A stretch of 64,000 nt of DNA from Lecanosticta acicola (Eukaryota; Ascomycota; Dothideomycetes; Mycosphaerellales; Mycosphaerellaceae), in contig CAVMBE010000002.1 in NCBI GenBank assembly GCA_963674455.1, positions 124,001 to 188,000 of the forward strand, written 5' to 3'. The notes under the pieces are model-generated. The model was not told the DNA's origin. It saw only the letters and a program-made list of their open reading frames with translations, and did not search any database. This document shows positions 33,936-45,022 of this stretch, piece by piece (position 1 is the first letter of the stretch; each line of letters opens with the position of its first letter). A program made the translations under genes and the position numbers.

Positions 33936-34356
33936 GAGGTCTGATATACTACCTCGATCTCACCACACCCACTGCGAGCTCAGCGTGGGATCGGCGAGAG
34001 CACAGCGTCTATAATCTGCCAAGCATGCATCTGCACGAGCGGAATAGTTCGGCCATACCGATACATGGAGAGTGTAGAAGGCATCGCGATCTTCATGATC
34101 TTGTCAGTGTGCTTCATGCTCGTCTGCCTGCACTACCGAGTCGTGGACGTGATGCAGTGCATGTGGCAGTGTGGTTGTGAATGTTGAAGCTGGAATTCTG
34201 GAAGCAGGAGAAGGAAACATTTGATAAGGGCACGGACCATTTGATTGATGAGGTAACCGATCGATATCCTTGCCATGATCCAACGACCTCTGGAACTTAC
34301 ATTATCTCTGTACAGGACAATTCTATGCACATTGCAGCTTCTACATGCACCCAACA
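33936..34356. other. Intergenic stretch between divergent genes
   Basis: Upstream regions of the CorA-like gene and the small gene at 34357. No further feature is seen. Confidence 0.4.
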
Positions 34357-34701
34357 ATGCCCTCGTTCTCGCCCAGACTCCGTATTCTTGCCCGTGGAGG
34401 TGCTACAGCAGCTCGTGCAGCCTCCACGTCAGCTCGACGCCGCCGGATAGACGAGACCACGCTCGCGGGAGCTCAGCACAAGGTATCTCTGTCGGGTCCT
34501 TCCTTGGGCCATTTGATCTCAGAGCTCAGCGCCACCAAACCCGGAATGGAGGCGCTTCGCCAACCGGGACAGACCATCTCCGAAGAACATCGAACCATTG
34601 CGAGGCGAGTCGCCAAGTGGATCGTCGGACTACCTGTTGCTTTTGGGACAGGGGTCGTTGGCTTCAATTACGTTGCGAAGGATACCAAAGATAAACCCTG
34701 A
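34357..34701 (+). CDS. Small protein, probably mitochondrial, unknown function
   Basis: A frame of 114 residues from MPSFSPRLRILARGG. An earlier ATG 4 codons upstream is possible. The N-terminus is Arg/Ala/Ser-rich without acids over about 25 residues, as in mitochondrial presequences. The C-terminal third has one hydrophobic segment (WIVGLPVAFGTGVVGFNYVA) suited to a single membrane helix, then a short charged tail. The family is not recognised. The size and layout resemble small inner-membrane proteins. The frame is intact and the codon use coding-like. Confidence 0.55.
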   Translation: MPSFSPRLRILARGGATAARAASTSARRRRIDETTLAGAQHKVSLSGPSLGHLISELSATKPGMEALRQPGQTISEEHRTIARRVAKWIVGLPVAFGTGVVGFNYVAKDTKDKP

Positions 34702-34786
34702 TCATTCCAAGATGTGTTTCAGAGAAGGAAACATGATCTTGGCTTGCCTGAGCACCCACCCACAGTGACGCCGCCGAATGTACCAT

Positions 34787-35473
34787 CTACAGCTTCGTCC
34801 ATGGATGCTTCGACCTCCTCTTCCGCCATTTCATCCCTTTGGACATCTTCGCCAGCCGCTTAAGTCCAGAGCTAACCTGCCGAGCCATACTCTGCAAACT
34901 GCTCGATCTCCTCAGCACAACAGGCGAAGGCGAGCCGCCACCCTCCCCCGAGAGAATCAGAGCATCCAACGCCGCAAGCACCTTCTCCGCCTCGTCCACG
35001 ACAGCCTTCAGCGCAAATCTCTGAATCCCATCATCAACATGCAAATCCTCCCCGCCATCAGGAAAACTCCTCAGCACCTCTCCATCCAGGTCGAGTAGCT
35101 TCCCGGCCGAGCAGCAGGGACAACTCTCATCGTTCACATCCAAAGAGGCGGTGTGATCTTGGAGCTCCAAGGCCGTTGGCACTCCGCAAGGTCTCCGCCC
35201 AGACAAGATCTCGCCCACCAGACAGCACACCGACGACAAGCTCTCGATCTCCGCGCCGGTTCGAAAGACACCCGTAGCTCGCACCCGTTCGCTCCCCAGA
35301 ATCTTGTCCAGCTCCTGTGTCAACGCTCCCGCCTGCTCGCAGACCAGACTGCGAATCTCATCCGGCAGATCGAAGAACGACAGCTTCGGCTTGAAAGCCT
35401 TGGGTTCCCTCTTCTTGCTCGACCCCCCCGCTTCTCTACCGCCAGCCGCCATATCAAATCGCAACGACAACAC
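34787..35473 (-). CDS. Unknown protein with F-box-like N-terminal motif
   Basis: A 228-residue intronless frame. MAAGGREAG at 35452 is an equally good start. Residues 30-45 read LSFFDLPDEIRSLVCEQAG, which resembles the first helix of F-box-like proteins. A CPCC motif lies near residue 118. The second half is helical with acidic and Ser-rich parts, and the end is very basic (GMKWRKRRSKHPWTKL). No family is recognised with confidence. It is convergent with the small gene at 34357, only 85 bp away. Confidence 0.55.
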   Translation of the reverse strand: MLSLRFDMAAGGREAGGSSKKREPKAFKPKLSFFDLPDEIRSLVCEQAGALTQELDKILGSERVRATGVFRTGAEIESLSSVCCLVGEILSGRRPCGVPTALELQDHTASLDVNDESCPCCSAGKLLDLDGEVLRSFPDGGEDLHVDDGIQRFALKAVVDEAEKVLAALDALILSGEGGGSPSPVVLRRSSSLQSMARQVSSGLKRLAKMSKGMKWRKRRSKHPWTKL

Positions 35474-36512
35474 GAGGGCCCCCGCCTGCGCAAGAAGAAA
35501 AAACGATCGATAGTAGCGGTCAAAAGGCCCTAGCCGCTCGAAAACCTCCTGCAGCTGCAGATGTGCTCTGGGGTGTGAAGCTTGACGTAAATGCGCCCCC
35601 TTCCGATTTATCAGATTTCCACGCTTCGCAATCGACTCGACTCCCTAAATAACTGACCAACGTCGTTGTTATGGTGGTGGTATCTGAGATGGAAAAAAAG
35701 GGGATTGCCCAGGTAGGTAGGTCCTCGAAAGCCAACTCATCAGTCAGCCTGATGAAGTCGACTTCTTTCTTTCCCCTTCCCCCCAGTGGGAGCCACTGCC
35801 CGTGCCAAGAAAGAGAGAAAACCAATTACCTCGTCCTCGAACCTCGAACCAATGAAATCAGCAACAATGACCCCACGATACCCCAAGAGACCCGTTCGAA
35901 AGCGGAGTTGCATTCAACAGTTTTCGTGACCTACTGCAGGTACACTCTCCGAGATGGGGCTGGGGCTCGGGCGACAACGCGCAAAAAGCACCCGACCAAC
36001 AGCGACAACAAGAGTGTCAGCGCTCACTCATCATCACCATCACCGTCACCGTAAAGAAAAGTCAGACCACGCAGAGAAATGCCAATCTTTTTTCTTTTTT
36101 TTTTTTTTTTGGAAAAAAAGGCACTTCCATTTCTCCTCTTCTTCCTCTTCTTCGAATCAGGGGGTATATCTACACTACACAACACAACACAACAGTAGAG
36201 AAAAGAAAACATTATCTCCCTCCCGCTTGATGAAAAAAAAAGCAGGAGCCAGAATCAAGTCACCATACTTCCTCCTCTCCCAATCCATGCATCAATCTGG
36301 CTTGCTCGCTAGTGTGTCCTGCCTTTTCCTTCTCAAAACTGTGTAGGTACTCGCTGTACGGAAACGTTGCCGCATCGCATCTCTTCCAAAAATCGGTATC
36401 GGTGGTATCGGGCATTCCTTGCGTATCAGTGTGCTTCTTTGTCCCCATTCCTCCTGGCTTCCTCACTGATTACCTCAACCTTCACCCCCTTGCATTTCCT
36501 TCGCCGCAAATC
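35474..36512. other. Intergenic stretch with a poly-T run
   Basis: Upstream region of the unknown gene and 3' side of the septin-like gene. It contains T-rich sequence at 36089-36111. No coding motif is seen. Confidence 0.45.
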
Positions 36513-38895
36513 TTACTGCGGATGCTTGATTACACTCCCCGTCTGACTACTCCCGCTCACATCCCGCGAACTCTTGCCCGCAACCGCAAGCGCGACTCCA
36601 ACATTCGCAGCTTGCGCATGCGTGGAAGCCGTCGCAGAGCTCATCGCAGAGAAACTCCTCGGGACCGCATGGCTCGTCGTAGGCGAGAATTGTCGGCTCG
36701 ACTGACTGCCCATCCGGCCTTCCTTGGGTACCGCGGCAACAGGAGTAACGCCGCCCTTGATTCGCTGTCTTGATCCAGGCAGATTCCGCAAGCGACTCGT
36801 ACGCCAGTTCTCATACCACTTCGTCCGACTCAGTCCGCGCAGCTCATCGCGCCATTCGGAGAAGATGCTGTCTCGGAGACGGCCAAAGTCACAGTGCTCA
36901 GGGTCGTACGGGTCCGCGAAGCCCCAGGGAAACTTGCGCCCGACCTTCCCTTGCTTGCCAGATTTGGACTTGGGCGCAAACGGCGGAAGGTCGTAGATGT
37001 CGGGTGAGATGATGGACATTGGCAAGTATGGTGTCTCGTCGTCGGCAATGTATCCATTGACGAGAGAAAGCGATGAATGTCGGTTGTGCGCCTTCTTCTT
37101 CTTCGATACCAGTAGGCTGTCGCCTTCGAATGTATCTTCTTGCTCGCCGTCGAGATCTTCCCCATCCTCATCCTCATCCTCATCGTCCTCGTCATCCTCC
37201 AACTCCAGCGCTTCCAGGGGATCCAGCTTCGCGCCCTTCAAAGCCGACCAGACCGCGCGCTTCAGAAACGCCATGTGCGACACAGTCAACGTGTCCGCCT
37301 TCGATATGACCGGAATGACAGTCGTCTTTCCCCACAGCGCGCGCAAGACCTGCAGATCCAAATCATCATCCAGGCTTCCGGCATGCGATCCGTTCTTGTG
37401 GAAAGCGGTCGACTCGTTGATCGTCGAATCCAACCGCACGGGATCTAGGACGAGAAAGACGCAGTGAATGTGTGTATCCTTGACACCGGGGCTTCGCATC
37501 ACCTTCTGTTCCTCAACGAATGTATCCTCAAATTTGGCCTCAACGAATGCCGTCATCTCTCGCAGCTGCAAGTCAACAATGTTCTTCTCCAAGCCAACAG
37601 AGTCCCATAGCGTCAAGCCCATGCGCTCGCCGTCCATCTCGGTCTCCAAATACTGCGAAGTGAACGAAGATCTGTTGCCAGCGACTTGCGGTTGCGGTTC
37701 CCTTCCGTTCGGCTGCTTGTGCGCGGGAAGAGCGAGCGAATGTCGAAGGAACGAAATGAACGAGGTCTTGCCGCTGCCCTTGGCTCCAATGACCAACACG
37801 CTGGGAAAGATCAGTAATGGGCGGCAAGGCGAAGTTCTTCTTGACTTACTTGAAAGGAGTGGGATCTTTCCTTCTGCGGACTCGGCGAGGACTGTTCACG
37901 TTAACAGTCTGTCCGACAGAAGAAGCATAAGAATAGCGGCTTCGATTGGTCATGCTCTCGGTGCGGTGAGATGTAGGATCAACCACATACTCGCCATTGG
38001 CCCTGGCTGGAGGGGAGGAAGAGCCTGCAAGCCCGCTGCCGGAACGAGTGGCATAAGCAGGTGACGAGGAACTGTTCATGTTGCTGGAGGGGCCCATGGC
38101 GGCGGGCCGCGAGAAGTTGGCGGTCGTGCGCGGCTGGCTGGAGATGGAGTGAGTGTAGGAGTTGTTGAAGATGGCGACGCTGTCAGGGCGTACGTCGTCG
38201 GAGACGAAGGTGAGAGAGGGCAGGTGAGGAGGTTGTCGAGGAACAGCCTTGGCCTGCCGCTCGGCCTCTTCCTGCTCCTGCTTCTTGAGTCTGCTGCTCT
38301 TGCGCAACATGGTGAAGGACGCCTTCCGCTCTGAGTCGGTCGATGCCTTTCGCAGCTTCTGCCGTTCACGGCGGCTGGCCGCGTCGGCGCTTGCCTGTGC
38401 TATTCGTGTCCGGGGCTGGAAGTCGGGGAGTGGAGGAGCGTCGCTGTCGGCGTGGTAGACCGTAGGCTCGCTGTGTTTCGACGTCGCGCTCGAGTTGCTG
38501 GCGGAGCGGCGCAGGAAGCTGAAGGAGCCTCTTCGTTTCCCCCCACTGGGTGTGATTGTACCTGCAGCAGCGGGCTGCGAGGCGGTAGATGTCGGTTCCT
38601 CGCTGTCTCCCAAGTGGGCCCCGCGATTCACCACCCGCGCTTGCTGTTGCTCCTGGTGTGCTTGCTGTTGCTGTCGGTCGAGAAGCTGCTGCTGCTGCTG
38701 CTGCTGCTGCTGCGCGACCCGTGCGTCGGTGGTGAAGGCCTCGCCGATGTGCGGAAGGGGAGGACTGGCGGGTGTTGAAGAAGTGCTGGACAGCGGCGGC
38801 GAGTTGGGAACTGGAGGAGGCTTGCGATGGGAGATGGTGAAATCGGTATCGCTGCCCAGGCCGATGCGCTCGGAATCTCGAAACCCTGCGGCCAT
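36513..38895 (-). CDS. Divergent septin-type GTPase
   Basis: Two exons, 38895-37850 and 37800-36513, joined by a 49-nt intron, 777 residues. The first 350 residues are disordered, with Gln runs encoded by CTG-type repeats on the plus strand. The G domain opens with VLVIGAKGSGKTSF (P-loop). LWDSVGL replaces the usual DTPG, and ISKADTLT is the G4 motif (KAD). The septin-specific end is recognisable: DPEHCDFGRLRDSIFSEWRD and KWYENWRTSRL. An acidic run (DDEDDEDEDEDGEDLDGEQ) is inserted between G4 and the septin unique element. Septins assemble into filaments at growth sites. The missing coiled coil and altered motifs suggest a lineage-specific, AspE-like or non-canonical member. Confidence 0.8.
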
Positions 38896-39923
38896 TTGTG
38901 CTGAATGTGGTGCGATACAAGCTCCTCCTTAACGTCCTAGCAAGCTCCTATCAAATCAATCCAGGACTAGGCCGGCGCGCGTAGGAGATGCAGGCAGCCT
39001 GGACACTGGAAGCTCTCACCTCAGCAACGACGTCACACAAACAGTTTCAAGATGTTTGGACGTGAGCTGTCGCGGGGCCTTCTTATCTCTCCAGCACCTG
39101 TGTCCTGCGGTGGGGTTGTCCGGACAGCGCAGCAACAAACCGCAGGTGTCCTGTCCTGTTGCAACCGCTCCCTCGCTTCTTGGCCTCCTCTCCGCGACAC
39201 AATCAAACCTCGTCTGAGCGAGGGAGTGATAGGACGAGTGGAGCCAATGCAATAATGCAACGCGCGAGCGAATGCAGGTTTCAACTGCCTGCAGGGATCT
39301 TGAAACACGTTCGTCGCGCAGATGCCGAGGCTTCCGAGAAATTAGGTTAGATTCGAGCCTCAGGGCATTAATGACGGGATCAGGCAGACTCATCGGCAGC
39401 TCTGCTGATGATGGAGAGACGCAGATTGAACTGGCTGAAGGGCGCACAAGGAGGAGTTGTGAGAAAGTTGTGTTGGCTGGTAGTTGGGGAAGAGGTGCGC
39501 AACGCATCACGACGCGTGGCCGATCACGCGGGGCAGATCCCCAAATTACGGCTTGTGGCTCCTCCTCGACGCGTAGGCACGTGGCATCCTTAGTCATGAC
39601 CACCGAAAGTATAAGGTAGTCCATATGTGCAAAGGCATTATTGCGGCACTTACTCATGGCCGCGGCCAACCACAGCTTTGTGGAGCAGGGCTTCCTGCAA
39701 TCTTGGCTGATGTCTATGATGAGTAGTAGGCAGACAGCACTCTCACAAGGCGGAGGAAACCTTAGGTCGTCTGGCATTACAAGTAACTCGCTGTCAGCCA
39801 CAAAGCTGCGTATCTCTTTTTGTAAGGTAGGAAGCCTCTCAGCCACACGTGCGTCTCCATACCCGCTGAAGACGGCCTTTCATCATCTCCATCGAACATC
39901 CCGACCACACCCTCGCCATGCCG
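38896..39923. other. Interval between the septin-like and CPSF6-like genes
   Basis: A 276-codon minus frame at 39016-39846 is open but lacks motifs and has untypical composition (many Cys and Arg). It lies upstream of one gene and downstream of another and was not called. No repeat is seen. Confidence 0.4.
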
Positions 39924-41048
39924 CTACTCGTTCTTCATCCTCTTGTTCGCACCGCCCTGCATTCCCATCCCATATCCACCACCTCCATATCCACCCTGCA
40001 TTCCACCTTGCTGAAGGTTACCACCACCACCACCCCACCCACCTCTTCCCATCATACCTCCTCGTCCGCCCATGGCCCCCATATTCATGCCGCCCATCAT
40101 GCCGCCTCGACCCATGTTCATACCCCCACCGCGTCCCATGTTGTTGAACCCCATCCCCATTCCACCCATCCCCATCATCATCGGCGCGCCCATCATAGGG
40201 TTAGGAGCTCCGTATCCACCACCCATTCCCTGGTTCCAACCGCCTTGCTGCTGGAAACCTCCGCCACGGTTATTGAAGCCGCCTCCGCGGTTGAAGCCTC
40301 CGCCTCGTTGGAAGTTGCCACGTCCACCACCAAAGTTGGGGTTATAAGCTCCGCCACGTCCACCAGAGGCATTGTTGAAGTCCTTCTTGCCCTGCGCGCC
40401 GCTGTCTCTTCCGCGGAAAGGATTGCCAACCGCAGTGAAGAAGATGTGGAAATTGTTGATGCGCTTCGGTTCCTCATTCTCGGTTTTCGTTTCCTTCTTT
40501 TCGACTTCCCGCTTCACCGCGTCGGCAGCGGCTGCGGAGCTGAATTCAAGATACACTTCGCCTCGTGACTTGCCGTTGATCTTATGCTCGCCAAAAGAGA
40601 TATCGCGAAGCTGGGTTTCGGCATTCGCGGAAGCGCAGAAAGCCCGGAGATCCTCTTCCGTCGTCCACCAGTGAAGTTCCGTGATCTTGAGTGCTGGAGT
40701 TGCAGAAGGGTTGATAGGTTGAGTAAAGTTGGAGGCCGAAGGTGTCTCTTGCTTGACTTGATGTGAGTAGTTATCGTAGCCATCGTCTTCTGCTTTGCGC
40801 TTGGTGCCTTGCTGTGGTTGAGGTTGTGCTGACGAGTTTCCGGCGTCATGTGCTTGTTGGAAGGCGCTGTCCTGCTCTTGCTTTACTCCGTTCTGATCGT
40901 GGCTGCTGTCTTGCTGCCCATCATAGCCGTATTGCGGATCGTCGTCGAATACTAGTTCATCCTCATCCTCGTTCACATTCGCTTGCTGGGTGTCCTTTCC
41001 CTCGTCGCCGTAGATGTCGATGTCGAAGGTGTCGTCCTCTCCCGACAT
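39924..41048 (-). CDS. RRM protein of the CPSF6/7 (CFIm68) type
   Basis: A 374-residue intronless gene. The acidic N-terminus (MSGEDDTFDIDIYGDEG) resembles the start of CPSF6. One RRM lies at about residues 118-190: ALKITELHWWTTEEDLRAF contains RNP2-like sequence, KINGKSRGEVYLEFSS the RNP1-like strand. The C-terminal 170 residues are RGG and GGM-rich low complexity (NRGGGFNNRGGGFQQQGG), likely to be methylated and to phase-separate. CPSF6/7 are the large subunits of cleavage factor Im, which guides poly(A) site choice; fungal relatives are less studied. A nuclear role is inferred. Confidence 0.85.
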   Translation of the reverse strand: MSGEDDTFDIDIYGDEGKDTQQANVNEDEDELVFDDDPQYGYDGQQDSSHDQNGVKQEQDSAFQQAHDAGNSSAQPQPQQGTKRKAEDDGYDNYSHQVKQETPSASNFTQPINPSATPALKITELHWWTTEEDLRAFCASANAETQLRDISFGEHKINGKSRGEVYLEFSSAAAADAVKREVEKKETKTENEEPKRINNFHIFFTAVGNPFRGRDSGAQGKKDFNNASGGRGGAYNPNFGGGRGNFQRGGGFNRGGGFNNRGGGFQQQGGWNQGMGGGYGAPNPMMGAPMMMGMGGMGMGFNNMGRGGGMNMGRGGMMGGMNMGAMGGRGGMMGRGGWGGGGGNLQQGGMQGGYGGGGYGMGMQGGANKRMKNE

Positions 41049-41776
41049 GATCGCGGCAGTCGCTCGGTCGAGAGTGGGATAACGGGTGGTTCAGCCCGCT
41101 GGAGGCCGCTGCTGGGTCAATATGAGACTCAAAGTCAGAGGTGGGGAGGCAGGTGTATGGTAAGTCTCCTGCTTTTGCTTGTGTTATGTACACGCCGCGA
41201 GCAAAGGTTCAGCAGGTCAGGCCTGGTTATTGTACAATCAGTCTCAGCTTGTTCAACAATTGTCTCCGGCTCCCCGATCTCCAGTATTGCAGGCTTCGTC
41301 CGCTCATTTGCTCGCGTCTCAGACATGGCTCATACGTACAGATCTCTCGTCCTTCGCGTTTTCAGATAGTACAGAGCAGAGGTGCAGTAGTTATAAAGTA
41401 CAATGTTCCTTCTTGCAATCTCCTGCAATATCGATTGAATGAGATCGCCTCGCGCTCTTGATCGAGGCTGATGGTCGCAAGCCGGAAGCTGTTGGTTGGG
41501 AGTATCGCGATCGCGTGGGTTCGGGTGTACTTTGAAGGCCAAATCACTGTCGCTTTGAGGGTCAGTGATGAGCGAGGACGCGACAGCGATGATGCTGTAC
41601 TCACCTTCTCTTGATGTTGATGCCGAGTCGAGGTCTGGAGCTGTTGCTTCCAGGAGACGGGAGCTGAAGCCAGCGGTGCAAGGTAGGCTTCGGCCCGCTT
41701 CGGCTCACACGCTCCACATCGACATCTCACTGCAGGCTTCACAGTGCTGTGTGCAGCATCAGTGTCATCTCACACA
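41049..41776. other. Shared upstream region of two divergent genes
   Basis: It lies between the CPSF6-like and molybdopterin synthase genes. No supported frame or repeat is seen. Confidence 0.45.
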
Positions 41777-42373
41777 ATGTCTTTCAGCACTCGCAAATTC
41801 GATGGAGAGCAATCGCTGCAAGAGGACGATATCTACGTCTCCTTAACATACAACGCTCTGGACTCCCAAGCCCAATTGGCCAGAGTCAAAAGCCCCAAAG
41901 CCGGAGCCGTAGTCCTCTTTGCTGGTAAGTCCAAGACCAAATCGAGATCCTCTCCACTCACTGACGTCCAAGAAGCTCCAGGCTAAGTATTACTCTCATT
42001 TTGTCTCACAGGTTGTACCCGGGACTCTTTCCAAACGAAGACTGTCACTCATCTCGCGTATTCCACATATGCACCTCTTGCCCTCAAGTCCTTGCTGTCT
42101 ATCTCCCGCGCTATCCACAAGAAGCATGATCTGGTTGGCATTGCGGTTTCGCACCGGCTGGGACACGTCGATATCGGGGAAGAAAGCATTCTTATCGCGG
42201 TCTCTGCTCCTCACAGGAAAGCTGCTTGGGAAGCAGGAGAAGAGTGCTTGGAGTTGATCAAGAGCAAGGTGGAGATTTGGAAGGAGGAATGGTTTGAAGA
42301 TGGGGGCATGTGGAGGTCAAATCGAGACGGAGAGGCTGGCGTTCCTGTCATAAAGACGACTGCGGATGCGTGA
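41777..42373 (+). CDS. Molybdopterin synthase catalytic (large) subunit, MoaE/MOCS2B
   Basis: Two exons, 41777-41924 and 42012-42373, 169 residues. The start MSFSTRKF follows CACACA; earlier in-frame Met residues lie outside the family's extent. Motifs in order: GAVVLFAGCTRDSF (the phosphate-binding loop), LAYSTYAPLALKSL, IAVSHRLGHVDIGEESILIA, APHRKAAWEAGEECLELIKS and VEIWKEEWF with the conserved Lys. The enzyme adds two sulfurs, carried by the small subunit's C-terminal thiocarboxylate, to precursor Z to form molybdopterin, used by nitrate reductase. It is cytosolic. The fungal counterpart is CnxH. The small subunit is not in this window. Confidence 0.95.
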
Positions 42374-42602
42374 GACATACACGCAGCGTCGCGAGCTGTG
42401 TCGTACCGGTAGAGAAGTTCATACTGTTGCAAATGCTGGTGATGAGCGGAGTATCCTTTTGTTTCTTCCGGTCTAATGCTCGCTCGATACAAAGTATAGA
42501 AATCTCATTTTGGTTCCACCCTCTTCTCTTATCTTGCGATGCTAGTGTGTATGCAACGCTTTCTGCATCTTGCTCGGAATGACCTCTCCTCAAGTCATTC
42601 TT

Positions 42603-43149
42603 CTAGTACTGACTTGCCGCGCTCTGGCAAGCCTTGAGCTGATCCAGGTACCATCCACAAATTGTCAAATTGCCCTGGTTGTCGTCCATGCAACGCTTGA
42701 AACCTGTGACTTCGTTGGCGCAGACTGCGGGGGCCTGGTTCACCTGTTGCTGTGCTTGAGCGCCGTACTGAGACTGGTCGACGGGAGCGGCTTCTGCTTG
42801 TGCTGGAGCGGAGGAGCCACCGCCGAAGAAGCCGCCGATTGCGTGGCCGATGGAGGAGCCGACTGCTACGCCACTGTACACCCAATATATGTCAGTGAAG
42901 GCGGCAAGTTTGGAAGGGCTGGAGATGGACTTACGCAGCTGTACTCGCCATCTGACCAAACAGTCCAGGTCCTTGGCTCTGTGCCGGCGCCTGGGGCGGA
43001 GCAGTCGGTGGGTGTGCTTGCTGGCCTTGTGGAGCATGGGAAACGGTAGATGCTTGACGGGCCTGAGCGGGTTGTGGTGGAGCTGGTCGCTGAGGAGCGG
43101 CGACAGGGCGCCTTGGCGCTGCAGCTGGACCACGGGATTGACGAGGCAT
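42603..43149 (-). CDS. Twin CX9C mitochondrial protein (Mix17/CHCHD2 type)
   Basis: Two exons, 43149-42935 and 42873-42603, joined by a 61-nt intron; 161 residues. The N-terminus MPRQSRGPAAAPRRP is basic and Ala/Pro-rich. A hydrophobic Gly-rich core (VAVGSSIGHAIGGFFGGGSS) follows, then the CHCH domain with CANEVTGFKRC and CGWYLDQLKAC, both exact CX9C. Such proteins are oxidised by Mia40 in the intermembrane space. Yeast Mix17 and human CHCHD2/10 are the relatives, with roles linked to respiration. The start at 43149 was preferred to an upstream frame that lacks family similarity. It is convergent with the molybdopterin synthase gene. Confidence 0.92.
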
Positions 43150-43766
43150 GTTGAGAATGGATCTGCTGGGATTTCGATGGTTGTTAGAGGTGGTATGGAG
43201 GTGGAAGGAGACGAAGATGTGTCTGTGATGGCGAAGAATGCTCCCGAAGCTCGGCAAAGCGTGGTTGATTGGGTGTGTTCCGATTGGCTGGCTGTGTTCA
43301 ACTTCACCTCCTTCTTCACGGGCCTGGGTTGCGATTTTCACATGTCTCAAAGCTAGGAGCCCCGTTCCCTCATTCTTATTACCACCACGATGCCGCCTCA
43401 TTCGAGGATCGTGTACTTTCGCTTTCAGCTATTCATTACTTCGATACACTTTGCGCAACCTCCATCTCCCCAGAAGCTTGGTCTAGGACCCGTCAGCTCC
43501 AACAATCATCTTACTCGTAAAGCAGGTTCAAGTTCTTTGGCTTCCGAGGTGTTCTCTAAAGACTATCGTGCAACAGGCATACTTTTGTGGTGTTTAAGAC
43601 ACGCATGCCTTCCCACCTCATTCTCTGATCTAGTACTGTTGTCTGATCAAGGTATTTCAGAGGCAGAATCACACACCATCCACCCCATATCCATTCGCTC
43701 ACTGGCCAAACTCAGCTCATGAGCGTTCTCCCAGCTCATCCTTCCAACGCAGCTTTCCCTGAAGGC
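43150..43766. other. Intergenic stretch upstream of the CHCH gene
   Basis: No supported gene. It marks the transition to an accessory patch with broken BTB genes. Confidence 0.4.
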
Positions 43767-44230
43767 TTAAGCACACATTGGCGTGCCCTCCGGTTGATCG
43801 TGGTGAAAGCATTGATCCTGGTCGAGGGGATTGATGTCCTCTCCTCCTTTGTGGTCGAATAGCGTCCTGACAACATCCTTGAACAGCGCGAGAGGCCACT
43901 TATGATTCTGCTTGTCGAATTGTTCCAGGCCCCCAAACTCCGCGAGATGATCAACCATCAACCTCCATAGTCCTTGTCCTTTGGAATGAGCTTCATGGTA
44001 TCTTCATGGGGGAGCAGATAGGTTTCCTCGCTTATCTGTTCCAGTTAACAGTCAATGACTGGTTGCAGAGCTCCGTGGCACCGACTCCATTTCCTGCCAG
44101 CCAAGCATCTATAAGGCAATAGTAGTTCTCGTTCGAAATGTTTTATCAAGGAACTCCAGGCTCAATCTTCATGAATAAATCCACCGTGCAAAAGCCTGTG
44201 AGCCATCGGGATCGAGGTCGGGTAGCTTGA
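43767..44230 (-). pseudogene. Broken BTB/POZ-domain gene
   Basis: Conserved BTB blocks are visible in different frames: HLKLPDLDPDGSQAFARWIY near 44230-44170, then LIDAWLAGNGVGATELCNQS, then HEDTMKLIPKDKDYG, then LMVDHLAEFGGLEQFDKQNH to the stop (HHDQPEGTPMCA). An in-frame stop follows ARWIYS. Between DKDYG and LMVDHL the frame shifts by one base near 43967. The N-terminal part of the BTB domain is missing. It lies head to head with the gene at 44232. Fungal BTB genes of this sort form large accessory families and are often broken. Confidence 0.6.
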
Positions 44231-44231
44231 G

Positions 44232-45022
44232 ATGACCTTCCTATCCGTCGCTCCACGTATCGAGGAGCAGGCGGCCCTAAATCAAGAAAATACGGCACGG
44301 ACGTTAGCTTGCGTGCAGGATGAATTTCTGCTCTCCAAGAAAGACTGTGAGGACCTCAGAGAAGTCTTGCCTGCGAGACATCAGTATTCAGCTCTCGCAT
44401 GAAGCCTCCACTCTCCAGGCGATCCATACTTGGAGCGCTTCGCTGCTGATCCTGCACTTGTCGCCGTGCCAAACGACGCGACAGGAAGACTTCAAGAGTG
44501 GGCAGCCGCGGAGAACTCGTCGTTCTTTTGTGTTACCGGGCCCGAATCATCCCACTCTCTCGGTCCGTCGACAATGAGTACTCTGGCCTCGAGAATCGTA
44601 GGTTTCGTCGATTCCTCCAAGCTTGCGGTAATCTCGTACCTCTGGACAGAACGTGAGTCCACAGTCCCAAGGAGCCGCAGCTTTGATGTATTCGCATTCT
44701 TCGCTAGGCTCTAGAACTCTCATCACCGAAAGCGGAGAGCACTGAGGATATGTCCACGGTTGCGGACTTGGAAGGAAGGTTGGATGGTTTCGACCAAGCC
44801 TTGAGGCCCTTTGATGCTGCTCTACAGCACGGAAAGCCGACTGTGTACTGTGTTGTCGATGGCTTGCGAGACGTGGAAGATCGTGTGACGCTACGATATC
44901 TTGAGAAGCTCGTGAAGCTTTTCAAGAGGAGGACAGGCACAGTCGGGGAGCCGCGGGTTAAATTGAAGGTCCATCTCATAACATCTGGACGGTGCCGCTG
45001 CCTCATCCGCATTTTGAATTGA
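44232..45022 (+). CDS. Unrecognised accessory fungal protein
   Basis: Model of three exons: 44232-44346, 44419-44652 and 44715-45022 (218 residues). The GTGAGG and GTGAGT donors and CAG/TAG acceptors keep one phase. Without the first intron the frame hits TGA at 44400-44402, so a single nonsense mutation is the alternative reading. Visible sequence: MTFLSVAPRIEEQAALNQEN, YLERFAADPALVAVPNDATG, FFCVTGPESSHSLGPSTMST, KPTVYCVVDGLRDVEDRVTL, VKLKVHLITSGR. The VYCVVDGL and HLITSGR strands recall Walker B and sensor-like strands of fungal P-loop/NACHT-type regulators, but no Walker A loop is present. I do not claim a function. Confidence 0.45.

Noticed and set aside
39016..39846. 276-codon minus frame between the septin-like and CPSF6-like genes
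   Set aside because: No family motif, odd composition, and located where promoter and 3' sequences are expected; coding cannot be supported.
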